Position numbers and translations under genes: made by a program. The notes below the pieces were generated by a model. It saw nothing but the letters and a program-made list of their open reading frames with translations. It made no database searches and was not told the origin of the DNA. DNA of 64,000 nucleotides from Apostichopus japonicus (Eukaryota > Echinodermata > Holothuroidea > Aspidochirotida > Stichopodidae): positions 31,283,989 through 31,347,988 of the forward strand of contig NC_092572.1 of assembly GCF_037975245.1 (NCBI RefSeq). Reading direction: 5' to 3'. Of this stretch, positions 12,701-22,490 are shown in pieces (positions within the stretch are counted from its first letter, which is position 1; every line of letters starts with the position of its first letter).

Positions 12701-15700
12701 GTGGGTGTGGGTTTGCAAGGCAGCAGTCGGAATTTTCTGGCTTAAAAACCCATGCATCCAGTTTGAATTTCAGCCACTACACCCCTCCAATCACCAGACC
12801 TTAGCTACGTCCCTGATCATAGCACATACATACAGTTGTCGTATAAACAGTCCATTTAGCCGACCCTGTAGCTTACTGTGGCTGCTCTTGCATATTTGTA
12901 TTTGTATAGCTCCCCGGTTTACACTGGTTATGTTCAATTTTTCGTTTTCTCTGGTGTTAGGAGAAGTTGATCTTCCATTAAATAAAGCTACCTAGTACGT
13001 CATTGGTTGTAACTTTGACCAAACCGTGCAATACTTGCAGAATTATTGGATACCCTGCAACTAAGATATCTAGAACAATCACGTGACTGCTCCTAATCAG
13101 AGAATTATTTGTCTTTTAACCAGATTTAGATAATCTTGTGTCCCAAATATTTAGTGCCGTAGATATTTGTTGTTACAAAACTTACTTTAATCTTCCCTGG
13201 TGGACCGAAGCAACATTATGTTTTCAAGTCCTTCTCATTCTTTTAACGGAAGATAATGCACATCAATCTGTTTTTTTTATTCTTCAAGATACTGTGTCAC
13301 GGATATGTATATACTAAGCCCGTGCCGTATATTGCTTCTGCTTTTTGTTAAAAGATCTTAAATGTGCAGTAGATTTTCCTTTGGAGAAGCTGGATGATCT
13401 GTGTACAGCAATGATTGGATGACAAGACTAACTTAACGAATGTAGCATTAATGTATCTGGTTTCGTTTACAGTATCAACTTAATCGTCATTAAATAGCGC
13501 TCAAAAGCTTTCATCTGTTTCATGAATAATTATAAATTGGAGAGATGATTGAACTCATGGGAAACCAGCATCGGAACTTAAATCAGACCTATTACATATT
13601 TCATAAGTAGCTTCACCTTCTTATACATGTAAGACTTTGGGCTGAAGTTGCTTTAATCCTAATCGCCTAGTGTTTATTAATTCTTAGTATAATATTGCTA
13701 TATCGTTGTATAAATAACATGTACACTTAGAGCTTCCGTAAAAAATATCTAACCACAGGATCTATTAGAAAAGCCGAATATACTGTTCATTTCATTTCCG
13801 TTATTACCAGTATAATTATAAAATATTTAAACAAGGGAACCAAAGACTAAGAAATACAAAAATATGTACATAAGTATAAACGTAAAGATAAGAAAGTAAA
13901 AGGTTAATAATACTTGAAAACTTGTGTTTCTGAAAAAAAAGTGATTCTGTTTGAATAAACTTAACAGAAAAGCAAAGCAAACAATTCTGAGTGGCTTTAT
14001 TCCATTCTTTGGCAAGATATTAGGATTGTATAAATTTCTATTGGCTTTAACTAAAATACCCTTAAGTGATGGATGCAGTGCGTGTTCCATATGAATAAAT
14101 CATGTATACTCAATACAATAGGAATTGTCCAATCAAGACGCTTAAAGGAAGAATTAGTTAACGGAAGATCTGTAAATATTACAGATAATAATTTTGAGAA
14201 TTTTATGATCTGATTTTATCTTTCTGATACACCGTTAACGATGATCCAATTTTCCCTCGAGATCAAAATGGTATAAGTAATGCTATCACTGACATATCAC
14301 TTTTGACGATTTCATAAGAGGGATTTGTCTGAAATACAGACTAAGCTGATTTACAGATGGTGTGGTATAACAGACATAGCACATAGTCATATAGTATATT
14401 GTTATAGGTATTCCATTGCAGTCGCTACGGACTAAGACATGTTTGTTTACATGTATGAAAGTGCTACAGTATGAATAGCTGTAGAGACTCAACTAGTTGA
14501 TATTCTAACTTTAAGATATTGACATAAATATTCAGTTGATTTTTTTTTAATGCATTTGTTTCAAACTGACAGACTAGAGAGCTATGATACATTAGTATGT
14601 AATATAAGTCACAGAAGACAGAGCGTTAATCTATGATATGATCTTCATTTCCCCGACACTCTTGAAATGGGCGCAGTGTTACATGTTGTCAAATGTCTAC
14701 TACCTGTCAATCTCATCATATTCGTTAGAAAATCCCTTCGAGAATATTACGAAGTTTTCATCACTATTTTATCATGATCCTAAGCTTTTTTTTCAATCTC
14801 TCTTATATAATCGTAAATGTTTAGACAGATGTGTGCGCATTAATGAAGTGGTAACTAATGCAATCACACGGCGCACTGTAGGACATTATTCTAATATAGT
14901 AAATTTGAACCCAATTAAACACAATCTGTCATAAAATGCCATGTATTGCCTAATTATCGTAATCTTTCTCTGGTTTGATTTGTTATTAATAAATGAACAT
15001 AACAAACATGCAAACAACTTCCTTAAATATTCTAATGGAGGGGTGGGGGGGGGGGGAGAGGCTAGGTTTCTATACTGAAGTAACGATAATTATTTTAAAA
15101 AACGTTCATTTGTCAACGACGAGGAGTTATTTGTCCAGGATATTTGTATCGTACAATACAAGAAACCCTTGTGACTAGGTATAGGTCAAATAACATGAGG
15201 TATGTTACAAATAGCATGAGGTATGGAACAAATAACATAAGGTATAGTGCAAATAACATGAGGTATGTTACAAAAAACATGAGGTATGTTACAAATAACA
15301 TGAGGTATAGTACAAAAAAAACATAAGTTATGGTACAAATAACATGAGGTACGGTGCAAATAACATGAGTTAGGTACAGATAACATGAGGTACGGTACAA
15401 ATAATATGAGGTATGGTACAAATAACATGAGGTATGGTACAAATAAAACGAGGTATGTTACACATAATATGAGGTATGTTACAAATAATATGAGGTATGT
15501 TACAAATAACATGAGGTATAGTACAAATAACATGAGGTATAGTGCAAATAACATGAGGTATGTTACAAATAACATGAGGTATGGTAAAAATAACATGAGG
15601 TATGGTACAAAAAACATGAGGTATGTTACATATATCATGAGGTATAGTACAAATAACATAAGGTATGGTACAACTATTATGAGGTATGGTACAAATAGCA

Positions 15701-18700
15701 TAAGGTATGGTACAAATAACATGAGGTACGGTACAAATAGCATGAGGTACGGTACAAATAACACGAGGTACGGTACAAATAATATGAGGTACGGTACAAA
15801 TAACATGAGGTATAGTACAAATAACATGAGGTATGTTACAAATAACATGAGGTATGTTACAAATAACATGAGGTATGGTACAAAAACATTAGGTATGGTA
15901 CAAATAACATGAGGTACGGTACAAATAATATGAGGTATGGTACAAATAACATGAGGTATGTTACACATAACATGAGGTATGGTACAAATAACATGAGGTA
16001 TGGTACAAATAACATAAGGCATGGTACAAATAACATGAGGTATAATACAAATAACATGAGGTATGGTACAAATAACATGAGGCATGTTACAAATAACATG
16101 AGGTATAGTACAAAAAACATTTGGTATGGTACAAATAACATGGGGTACGGTACAAATAATATGAGGTATGGTACAAATAACATGAGGTATGGTACACATA
16201 ACATGAGGTATAATACAAATAACATGAGGTATGGTACAAATAACATAAGGTATGGTACAAATAACATGAGGTATGTTACAAATAACATGAGGTATGGTAC
16301 AAATAACATGAGGCATGTTACAAATATCATGAGGTATAGTACAAAAAACATTTGGTATGGTACAAATAACATGAGGTACGGTACAAATAATATGAGGTAT
16401 GGTACAAATAACATGAGGTATGTTACACATAACATGAGGTATAATACAAATAACATGAGGTATGGTACAAATAACATATGGTATGGTACAAATAACATGA
16501 GGTATGCTACAAATAACACGAGGTATGGTACAAATAACATGAGGTATGTTACAAATAACACGAGGTATGGTACAAATAACATGAGGTATGGTACAAATAA
16601 CATGAGGTATGGTACAAATAACATGAGGTATGGTACACATAATAGGAGGTTTGGTACAAATGAATGAAACTAAATGAAATATCCCTGCCATGCTCGTACT
16701 CCAGCCCTTTCGTCCTATTTCCTAATTATTCTTGTCCTTCTTTCTCCGCATGAAGACCCCTAACATGTGCTCTCATTGTAGAAGTAATTGTCTTGTGAAT
16801 CAAGACAAATTCTCTATTTTAAAGTAGAGAATATTCAGACAGATAAATCCTTATAAAACAAAATGAATCTATCGGGCTTGCAATGTCTCTCTTTCACACC
16901 GTTTCAGTCAAAAAAGTTTTATTGGTGAAAATATCGATGCATACATTTCATCTCTAGAATCTTTACGTTGTGACGTCACTGTACGCAGTAATACAACAGT
17001 CAGTAAATTTAATCGGTTCTAATAGTTTCAGTTGTAATGAGGGATCCATATTGATTATATTTCATTATTTTTTAGATTAATGTATATATAAGTGACTGAT
17101 ATGAATGTGTGGGTCCAGCATATGAAACGGCAGATCTGTTTTTAACTTGAAACAAAGAAACAAGTGTATTTTTAAGGTAGATTTCATCAATTAGATGTAC
17201 TTTAACTTACTTTGAAAGTTAAAGTAGAGATGACTACATTATAGGTCAACTTAAAGGTGTTAAATTTAAGGTTTTTATTTAACTTTCAAGAAACGTCGTT
17301 TTGTACCACCCTCTGTATGTACAGTACTATGAATAAGCAGAAGCATTATGATACAAAAATGGCAACGGTGAATCTGAACTAAAAATGGTTTAAAATATTT
17401 GCATTATTTCTTTCGTCTTTTGAATAACTAATAATGTGTATATAAAATAGGTTATTGAAGGAGCCTGGGCCAGATTGGGAGAAGAGGTGGGGTGTTCAAA
17501 GTAACTGGTAATGTGGTTGAGTTATAAACAATTACCACCCGGCAAATTAATAATTATATTCAAGCGCTGACAGTAGCAAAATGCAACATCCTGGCCTTGT
17601 ACCCTCACATGGTTCCTATTGTTTTTAGTACTCTTTCCACCAGAACAATTCAATACGTTTGTATGTTATAGTATAATAAACGCTCTGATGTAGTTGAGTC
17701 AATTTATTCCTGATTCCAAGCCGAGTCCGACAACCACTTGGTTCGAGTATATGGTAGTCTCGAGTCTGAACAGAGTTCTAGAGAGATATGAGCAACCCAA
17801 ACCAGGTCTGAGTCCAGCTAATATATAGAGACTAAGCAATGACGAGCTCATACGGGTTTCTGCCTATACTAGTCTAATAGACACACAGGGCGTTTCGGTT
17901 AAATACACAGACTATAGTCATTCATAACTTACAAGCCGTCGTTTGATGGTCTAAATTTTCCCAGCCTAAGTTGGACAGAGAGAGTCAACTATTGCGAAAC
18001 TGATTATTTGCACATGTAAAAACTTTCAATAAACAAACACACACATGGTAAACTTAGAAAGAAAAACATCTGTGCAGGGTTTATTACATTTCATTATTTT
18101 TTCATTGTTAACAGATCTCTACCAGACTATATTTAATTCTCCCCTTTGTGTCTCTTATTTTATGAGTTCATCATACAACTGCATTTCCAAAACTTTCATG
18201 GATATCTCTACACGATCAACAACACAATAGAAATATTCCATCTAAGACGGGGTGTGGGGAGGGGGGGGGAGGTAACCAATATGCTGCTTTGTGGGCTTAA
18301 CAATATTTTGCTTTATTTTGGGCATTACGTCGATCCAACCACGATGTTCTGAGTTCTATCTTTGAATACTGCCCTCTTTCCCTACTCTCGTCATCTTCTC
18401 TGTCGTCCATTGTATCCATCTGATCATCTCAGTGAGAAGTTCATCATTATGACGTCACTCAGTGTTTGATGACGTCACTCAGTGTTTGATGACGTCACTC
18501 AGTGTTTGATGAAGTCACTCAGTGTTTGATGACGGGTTTAAAACTAAGTATGTCTTCCCTGTAAAACTAATGTTTATATTCTTGTTATTTAGTCCGTGCA
18601 TCTTACAGTGACGAGTCTGTCTCCTACATTGACTTTAGTGTGTTCAATACAGATATGATTTAACTGCCAGGAATAGTTTATTGCGATATCTGTGAAGATA

Positions 18701-21700
18701 TATCATTCTATCTTATACATTTTTTGCTTCGCCATATTATATATTCCTGAAATTCATTTTCAAAATCTCATGAATATTATATTTTTCTTCCTTTCAGGCC
18801 TGTGACAATAGGGGCAATCTACCAGGAGAAAAGGTAAGAGAGACATAGATTCATGTTCCTGTTAATTAGTAACGATAATGTTAATAACAGACAAAGAGGT
18901 ATTAATTACGGTAATGTGAAACATAGAAAAACAGACAAAAGAGTATTATACTTTGTGTCTCATCAGGGGGAAAGATTTATAATTGTCGTGTATCGAACTG
19001 GAACAGGGAATTTAGGTAGGCCAGTTACAAGTTTATATCTCGTAATGATAATAACACTGTTCTCAATGTCAAGTTTAGATGCGGCCTAAATAATCTTCCT
19101 TCCGCAAGCACCAAATCAGAAGGTTCTTTTTTCTTTCTTTTTATTTAAATTTGTTTCATTATATGTAAAGACACCTGACTAGTCCAGCTAACAAACAATG
19201 TTCTTATTTTTTTTTTTTGGCATCGAACTATGTCTTCCTTTTCTAGAATTAACACAAGAGCTGTTTTCATAACATGTATGATCTAAATGACTGAGGCCCT
19301 ATTAATGTTTAGTTAGCTTACACGTACAGCTAGGATTGTTTGGGCGTAGTGGTAATAACGAATATTTGGTTGTATAGTCACCATGCAGAAGATGGATGAG
19401 TTGACGTGATGAAGTATTTCTGTTGAAAGGCAGAAAAATAGCGGCTTTTAGTTCAATTGTTTGAGGGCCGAGGGAGGAAGGATTCATCCGACTAAAGTAT
19501 TTAAATCTAAAATTTGTTATCCAAACTTTGATGAAGATGTATATCATCCCCTCCCCCCCCCCCCCACCACCACCAACATGGACGCATATTAAACGTCTTT
19601 AAACCGCTAACAAATGTTACAATATTTTCATATACAGCTGCCATATTTCGCTTTGAACGTCCGTATTGCCTTCGTTTTTTAATTTAGAATCGCTATACTG
19701 ATACTGTACAGAGAAACTAACAATCTAGAAAGAAACTTGTAGAAAAGTAATCTGGCTCACAATTTCTTATTTTGGATGTTACTATATGTCTTGTAGCTGC
19801 AAAGTAACAGGTTCCCAGACATTGGTACTATGGTAACCACAGATGCCCGGATGCTGTGGGAATGGGATGGCAGTGTATTATGATCGCGAATAATTTTGAG
19901 AGGAACAGTGATTTTCAACCATAGTTGTGTATATTTTCTCATTGGGGTCCCGGGACGCCATACAAAATACTTTAAAAAACATGATATCAGGAGTTGTTTA
20001 GACTTCGTAGGTACTCTGCCTCCGGGTCCAACTAGACCACTGACCATGGGTATTTAGCGGGCACTTGACCGTTGGAACATTCACAGGGCAACGGCTTCAG
20101 ACCCACTGAACATTGGTCTGAGTCCGCCTGCCCCCCCCCCCCCCCACCCCGTCCCCCTGTTCATTTCTAACCTGTGTTATTGGGATTAGTTCATAAATCA
20201 CCATAGACCTAAAATCTGAATGATTTATCGTTAATTAAATTATATAGTTTTCGTGAACAAGGTAACACTAGCAAACAAGACTCTGTCTTGCGCACTACAA
20301 TGTGCATATAAAATTAACGCCTAAATATTCCTCCACTGAAAACAAATGTTGCTAACAAATAACACAAGTTCCGCCATAACAAAACATAAGAGCAGAACAC
20401 GATCTAGAATGGTCAAGAGAACCAACTAAAATAACGATCCCGTTATATGTCACGAATGGTGACGTCATGAAATTTCCTTATTAAAGGAACAACATTATAA
20501 ACGTCAGATAGTGACACGGCCTACCCAACATTGTACTTAACCTTTAAACAAAGTTTAATCAAATTGGTTTCAAAGTTCTAGAGGAAGAAGGGGGAGGGGT
20601 GGGTCCAGCTGGAAATAAATAAACCACATTTATGGATCGAACTCAGGTTACCTTTAGAATGAAGTATACTGGTCATTTTAACACCCTAAGAATGCTGCTC
20701 CCTTCACCAACTATTGATCTTTGTAATGCATAATCACGTGAGTCAATGTCCAGTTTGATTTGTCTCCTACATTTGTGAATTCTTTGGAAAAGCACATAAT
20801 GAGAGATGAGTGACCTGGATATGTTTCTGTAACCATTACATTAATGTTTGAAGGAATTGTCGAACTTTCATAATGATGAGAATGGTAAACTCTGTAGCTC
20901 AATTGAAAATGGTTACTCAGCTTGACAGGATCAGCTTATAAACAGGACGGAACATTTCCCTGCATAGCACCAATGTGTGATAGTACATTGGGTTGCATTG
21001 ATTGAGTCATCGTGATATCAAGGGAAATCCCCTGCATAGATCATTTGATGGTTACCGGTAGGGAAGAGGATGAGGTGTGGAGATAAGTGAACTGATTCTT
21101 GTACAGTAATCCTGTTTTACACAGAAATCACTTGTATAGATTGGGAGAGGATTGGATCCTTGAGTTATGAGTCAATAATTGTTGAAGTTGACGTAAACTA
21201 TTCAATTGTGTTGTTAGTTTTAATATTTCAAGCAAACAGTAAAACTTTTCTATAGAATCCAACCTTCGCAAATCAGTCCTTTCAAGCATGGAATCAAAGC
21301 GACTACAGCATTAGTGACCATGGTTTCATGGATTTAGCCTTCATGTGTATATCATGTTCAGTACTAAAATATTCGCAGGACGTACTCGTTAGATGTCCTA
21401 AAATAAAAACAGAATTAATAATAATAAACAGGACAACAATTTTCAAGATATTTGAAAACATGCAAAGTTTAATGTGACATGAATCGATTTATCTGAAATA
21501 ACACTTTTAACAAGGGTGCATATGATGAATATTTACAACATTTAACTATACTGCATTATCTTTGTTTCTGTATTATCTTATTCATTACTTATAATTTTCC
21601 TTTTGTTTAGGGATTCAATGAGAGGAGTTATCAGTCGAACTTGAAGAATTTCTAGTGGGCAATGTTCAAGTAACTGTAAGTCAATACAGCTGACTACTCT

Positions 21701-22490
21701 CTACCTTATTATTTAACATTGTATTTGTTAACAGTGATTGTCTGCTAGATTTAGTTGTTAAATCTTAATATGTTAAAATTTATCGCCATCGAACACCAGA
21801 ATTTGTATTCCTATATCTGTGATTATCTAATTTTATCTGGTCACTAATATCATTTGCTTCAACTATAATTGGTTTTTATCATAGTTTTTCCTTCACAAAG
21901 CAAATTCCTGATTAATGTATGGAAAGGAGTGATAAGTTCCTTCCATTAACAGAAACATCGTTGGCTTGTTTCCCGTGTCGGGGTGTTTTGTTTAACTGGT
22001 TAGTTTAATTACTGGTTGGCTCATGGTACTGCTGGCGCTTTTGCCGGAGTAGGAGGTTGCTTATAGGTATCACTTCCCCATTATTTTACTAATAAGTAGT
22101 ACACGTTGTTCGACCCGTTGATTATAATACAATATAACCTAATATTTATCATTTTATTATCTTTATATTACAGCTCAATGCAAAATGCATGTTCATCAGC
22201 AGGACTGTGACGTCATTAACTCAATCCTCAAATTGATGGCAGTAATTTCAGTTGGAAGGATCTAATAAAGAGATTAGGTTGTAAACTGTTAATATCTCCC
22301 AAATACTACAAACAGTTCCAGATAGAGCTTCAGTATAATACACATGCAACTAGTCTTGTATTATTGTGACTATATTCTCAAGACAATGAAATGGTGACTT
22401 GGTGAAGACTGTAACTGGATCTTGTAGAGAGATAAGTTTGTACAATAATATTAATAAACACTTATCCAATAAAGAAGTGAAATTTGAAAG
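693..22490 (+). CDS. 3' end of an unrecognised spliced host gene
   Basis: Four exons at 693-784, 4115-4176, 18798-18833 and 21611-21655 encode the last 77 or so residues of a protein. The first ends in phase 1, the second supplies two bases and ends in phase 0, the third is exactly 12 codons, and the fourth runs to TAG at 21653-21655. Each has an AG acceptor after a pyrimidine-rich stretch (the first weaker) and a GT donor. The only frame open through all four is the one used. The peptide contains YTLPETIPVTSIPSSLKS, then RRLNLQTGQWQ, then ACDNRGNLPGEK, and ends GFNERSYQSNLKNF. It is polar and basic, with no membrane segment and no domain I can name. A 3' UTR exon follows. Upstream exons must lie left of the window, because the first exon needs two bases from a preceding one. 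The intron at 4177-18797 has absorbed two transposons and a minisatellite. An alternative frame over the last two exons is also open, so the reading depends on the first two exons being real. Confidence 0.55.
785..4114. other. Intron with one MITE
   Basis: This is the intron between the first two recognised exons. Apart from the MITE at 2434-2790, I see only AT-rich sequence and two TGACGTCA octamers, at 3069-3076 and 3699-3706. Confidence 0.35.
2434..2790 (+). mobile_element. MITE, family 'CTTAAAGGCATTGAAG', right end truncated
   Basis: This segment begins CTTAAAGGCATTGAAGACTC and runs with high similarity along the same length as 7494-7866 and, reversed, 56090-56468. The complete copies have terminal inverted repeats of about 25 bp (TTAAAGGCATTGAAGACTCG at one end, TTTAAAAGGGTGTGAAGACT on the other strand at the far end). 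This copy stops after GTGCGCGA and lacks the far terminal repeat. It has no coding capacity. The boundary with host sequence is judged by eye. Confidence 0.6.
4115..4176 (+). CDS. Coding exon 2 seen in window (internal exon)
   Basis: The acceptor is TTTTTCATCAG after a run of T and C, and the donor is the near-consensus CAG then GTAAGAG. The exon is two bases plus twenty codons, reading WNNLGRHRYRRLNLQTGQWQ. The first two bases complete a valine codon with the last base of the 693-784 exon, and this is the only open frame. A reverse-strand ORF overlaps here (3968-4192) but lacks a good acceptor. Confidence 0.5.
5288..5590. repeat. Subterminal AGACTGAA/TTCAGTCT array, element A copy 1, gene-distal end
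   Basis: More than twenty occurrences of AGACTGA or its complement TCAGTCT, in both orientations, are packed into about 300 bp just inside the terminal TACTCTCTTAAAATG. Spacing is irregular, so this is not a simple tandem repeat. Arrays of this kind in DNA transposons usually serve as transposase binding sites, which is inference here. Confidence 0.65.
6165..6267. mobile_element. 103-bp MITE nested in element A
   Basis: The ends are CAGTGGTGTCGCCA and TGGCAACACCACTG, a 14-bp inverted repeat with one mismatch. The flanks are gAACAGAt and tAACAGAa, which share AACAGA and look like a decayed 8-bp hAT-type target duplication. The same insertion is in element A copy 2 (57686-57790), so it predates the spread of A. 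Confidence 0.55.
7494..7866 (+). mobile_element. MITE 'CTTAAAGGCATTGAAG', complete copy nested in element A
   Basis: It runs from CCTTAAAGGCATTGAAG to CACACCCTTTTAAAG, with imperfect inverted ends. It is homologous to 2434-2790 and to 56090-56468. It is non-coding. The inserted position is shared with element A copy 2, so the MITE was inside A before A duplicated. Confidence 0.6.
8086..8232 (-). pseudogene. SAMD3-like C-terminal exon remnant in element A copy 1
   Basis: The minus-strand acceptor TTCACCAAACAG precedes the exon, which opens EGTDIE. The tryptophan codon TGG found in the second copy is TGA here, an in-frame stop. The reading resumes as PKQFFIVADKLAIPAG and both copies stop soon after at TAG. 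The segment matches part of element B's last exon (QQFFVVLDGVALPV), so both derive from one protein family. The rest of the domain that follows in element B is absent. This copy is broken. Confidence 0.6.
9260..9450. repeat. 42-bp minisatellite in the first intron of element A copy 1
   Basis: There are four to five units of about 42 bp, each with CCCGACGATCGGGTACATA and GACAGGCGGGCTGATTTGC. One isolated unit lies at 9020-9105, within a roughly 270-bp tandem duplication (8846-9113, then 9114-9380). The GC-rich, near-palindromic core contrasts with the AT-rich surroundings. Both strands read open only because the 42-bp unit is a multiple of three. Confidence 0.65.
9611..9680 (-). CDS. First coding exon of the element A protein (SAM-domain start)
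   Basis: Read on the minus strand, ATG at 9680 opens MAESLRTFLTNKGFHEEVI and continues to VFE. The exon ends at 9611 before GTATGTATG. The FLTNKGFHEEVI pattern resembles the first helices of a SAM domain as found at the N-terminus of SAMD3-like proteins, from memory of the family. The second copy (54319-54385) has lost three bases here but keeps the ATG and donor. No following exon is recognisable inside A, so a full protein is not encoded. Confidence 0.5.
10130..10372. other. Unique AT-rich spacer
   Basis: Nothing recognisable lies between the end of element A and the hAT-like element. Confidence 0.3.
10381..12815. mobile_element. hAT-like element with 8-bp target duplication
   Basis: The ends are CAGGGACGTCGCTA and, on the other strand, CAGGGACGTAGCTA, differing at one base. 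They are flanked by ATCATAGC at 10373-10380 and again at 12816-12823. An 8-bp direct duplication with CAGGG termini is typical of the hAT superfamily. No transposase is recognisable in the 2.4 kb, so it is probably non-autonomous. A second left end, CAGGGACGTAGCCG, lies inside at 10783, suggesting a nested or rearranged relative. Sequence before that inner end (TTCAGTATATAT) recurs near 11281. Confidence 0.7.
12824..15181. other. Intronic sequence without recognised features
   Basis: The stretch is AT-rich. It has a G-run at about 15043-15056 just before the 21-bp minisatellite. No exon or repeat boundary is visible to me. Short ORFs, such as 13827-14090 minus, have no recognisable similarity. 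Confidence 0.3.
15182..16664. repeat. 21-bp minisatellite, about 70 units
   Basis: Tandem units have the core GGTATGGTACAAATAACATG plus one base. Variants alternate GGTATGTTAC, GGTATAGTAC and GGTACGGTAC, and a few units are interrupted (for example near 15319 and 15887). Since 21 is a multiple of three and the unit lacks minus-strand stop codons, all three minus frames are largely open, giving up to 501 codons of heptad repeats such as HVICTIP. One plus frame reads MRYGTNN. I treat this as a by-product of the repeat, not a gene. It lies inside an intron of the host gene. Confidence 0.85.
16665..18440. other. Intronic sequence without recognised features
   Basis: AT-rich intron sequence. One hairpin-forming stretch lies near 17201-17225 (CTTTAACTT paired with AAGTTAAAG). 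A TGACGTCA is at 16971-16978. Confidence 0.3.
18450..18535. promoter_or_regulatory. Tandem 20-bp repeat of CRE-type octamers
   Basis: Four units of GACGTCACTCAGTGTTTGAT follow each other. TGACGTCA is at 18450, 18470 and 18490, and the fourth unit has TGAAGTCA at 18510. A fifth copy starts but diverges. TGACGTCA is the palindromic CREB/ATF binding site, so the array could be an intronic regulatory element about 260 bp upstream of an exon. That function is inferred, and it may simply be a minisatellite. Confidence 0.45.
18798..18833 (+). CDS. Coding exon 3 seen in window (36 bp)
   Basis: The acceptor is TTCTTCCTTTCAG and the donor is AAG then GTAAGAG, both close to consensus. The exon is exactly 12 codons in phase 0, reading ACDNRGNLPGEK. 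Being a multiple of three, it could be skipped without changing the frame downstream. A second frame (starting PVTIGAIYQEK) is also open through this exon and into the next. Confidence 0.55.
18834..21610. other. Intron, 2.8 kb, nothing recognised
   Basis: AT-rich sequence with C-runs at about 19549-19565 and 20131-20145. It contains TGACGTCA at 20460-20467. No repeat boundaries or exons are supported. Confidence 0.35.
21611..21675 (+). CDS. Terminal coding exon with stop, then spliced 3' UTR
   Basis: The acceptor is TTCCTTTTGTTTAG. Fourteen codons, GFNERSYQSNLKNF, are followed by TAG at 21653-21655. Twenty bases of 3' UTR follow before a donor at AACT then GTAAGTC (GT at 21676-21677). A stop upstream of a spliced junction by only 20 bases should escape nonsense-mediated decay under the usual distance rule. 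Confidence 0.5.
22174..22490 (+). other. Last 3' UTR exon with polyadenylation signals
   Basis: The acceptor is TTTATATTACAG, with the exon starting CTCAATGC. The stretch is non-coding and AT-rich. It ends with AATAAA at 22453-22458 and again at 22468-22473, so cleavage is expected around 22,485-22,495. It contains one TGACGTCA at 22208-22215. Its middle (22262-22345) resembles a diverged segment at 23521-23610. Confidence 0.45.

Larger units (their letters stand above)
4177..18797 (+). other. 14.6-kb intron filled with repeats
   Basis: This intron lies between the second and third recognised coding exons. It holds element A copy 1, a hAT-like element and a 21-bp minisatellite, each listed separately. 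The remaining stretches (4177-5282, 10130-10372, 12824-15181 and 16665-18449) are AT-rich and contain short ORFs but no exon I can support. A further small exon could have been missed only if its length is a multiple of three. Confidence 0.45.

Noticed and set aside
15186-16691. 501-codon minus-strand ORF with HVICTIP heptads, and plus-strand MRYGTNN ORFs
   Set aside because: The ORFs coincide exactly with a 21-bp tandem array whose length is a multiple of three; frames on both strands are open together, and there are no splice or start signals.
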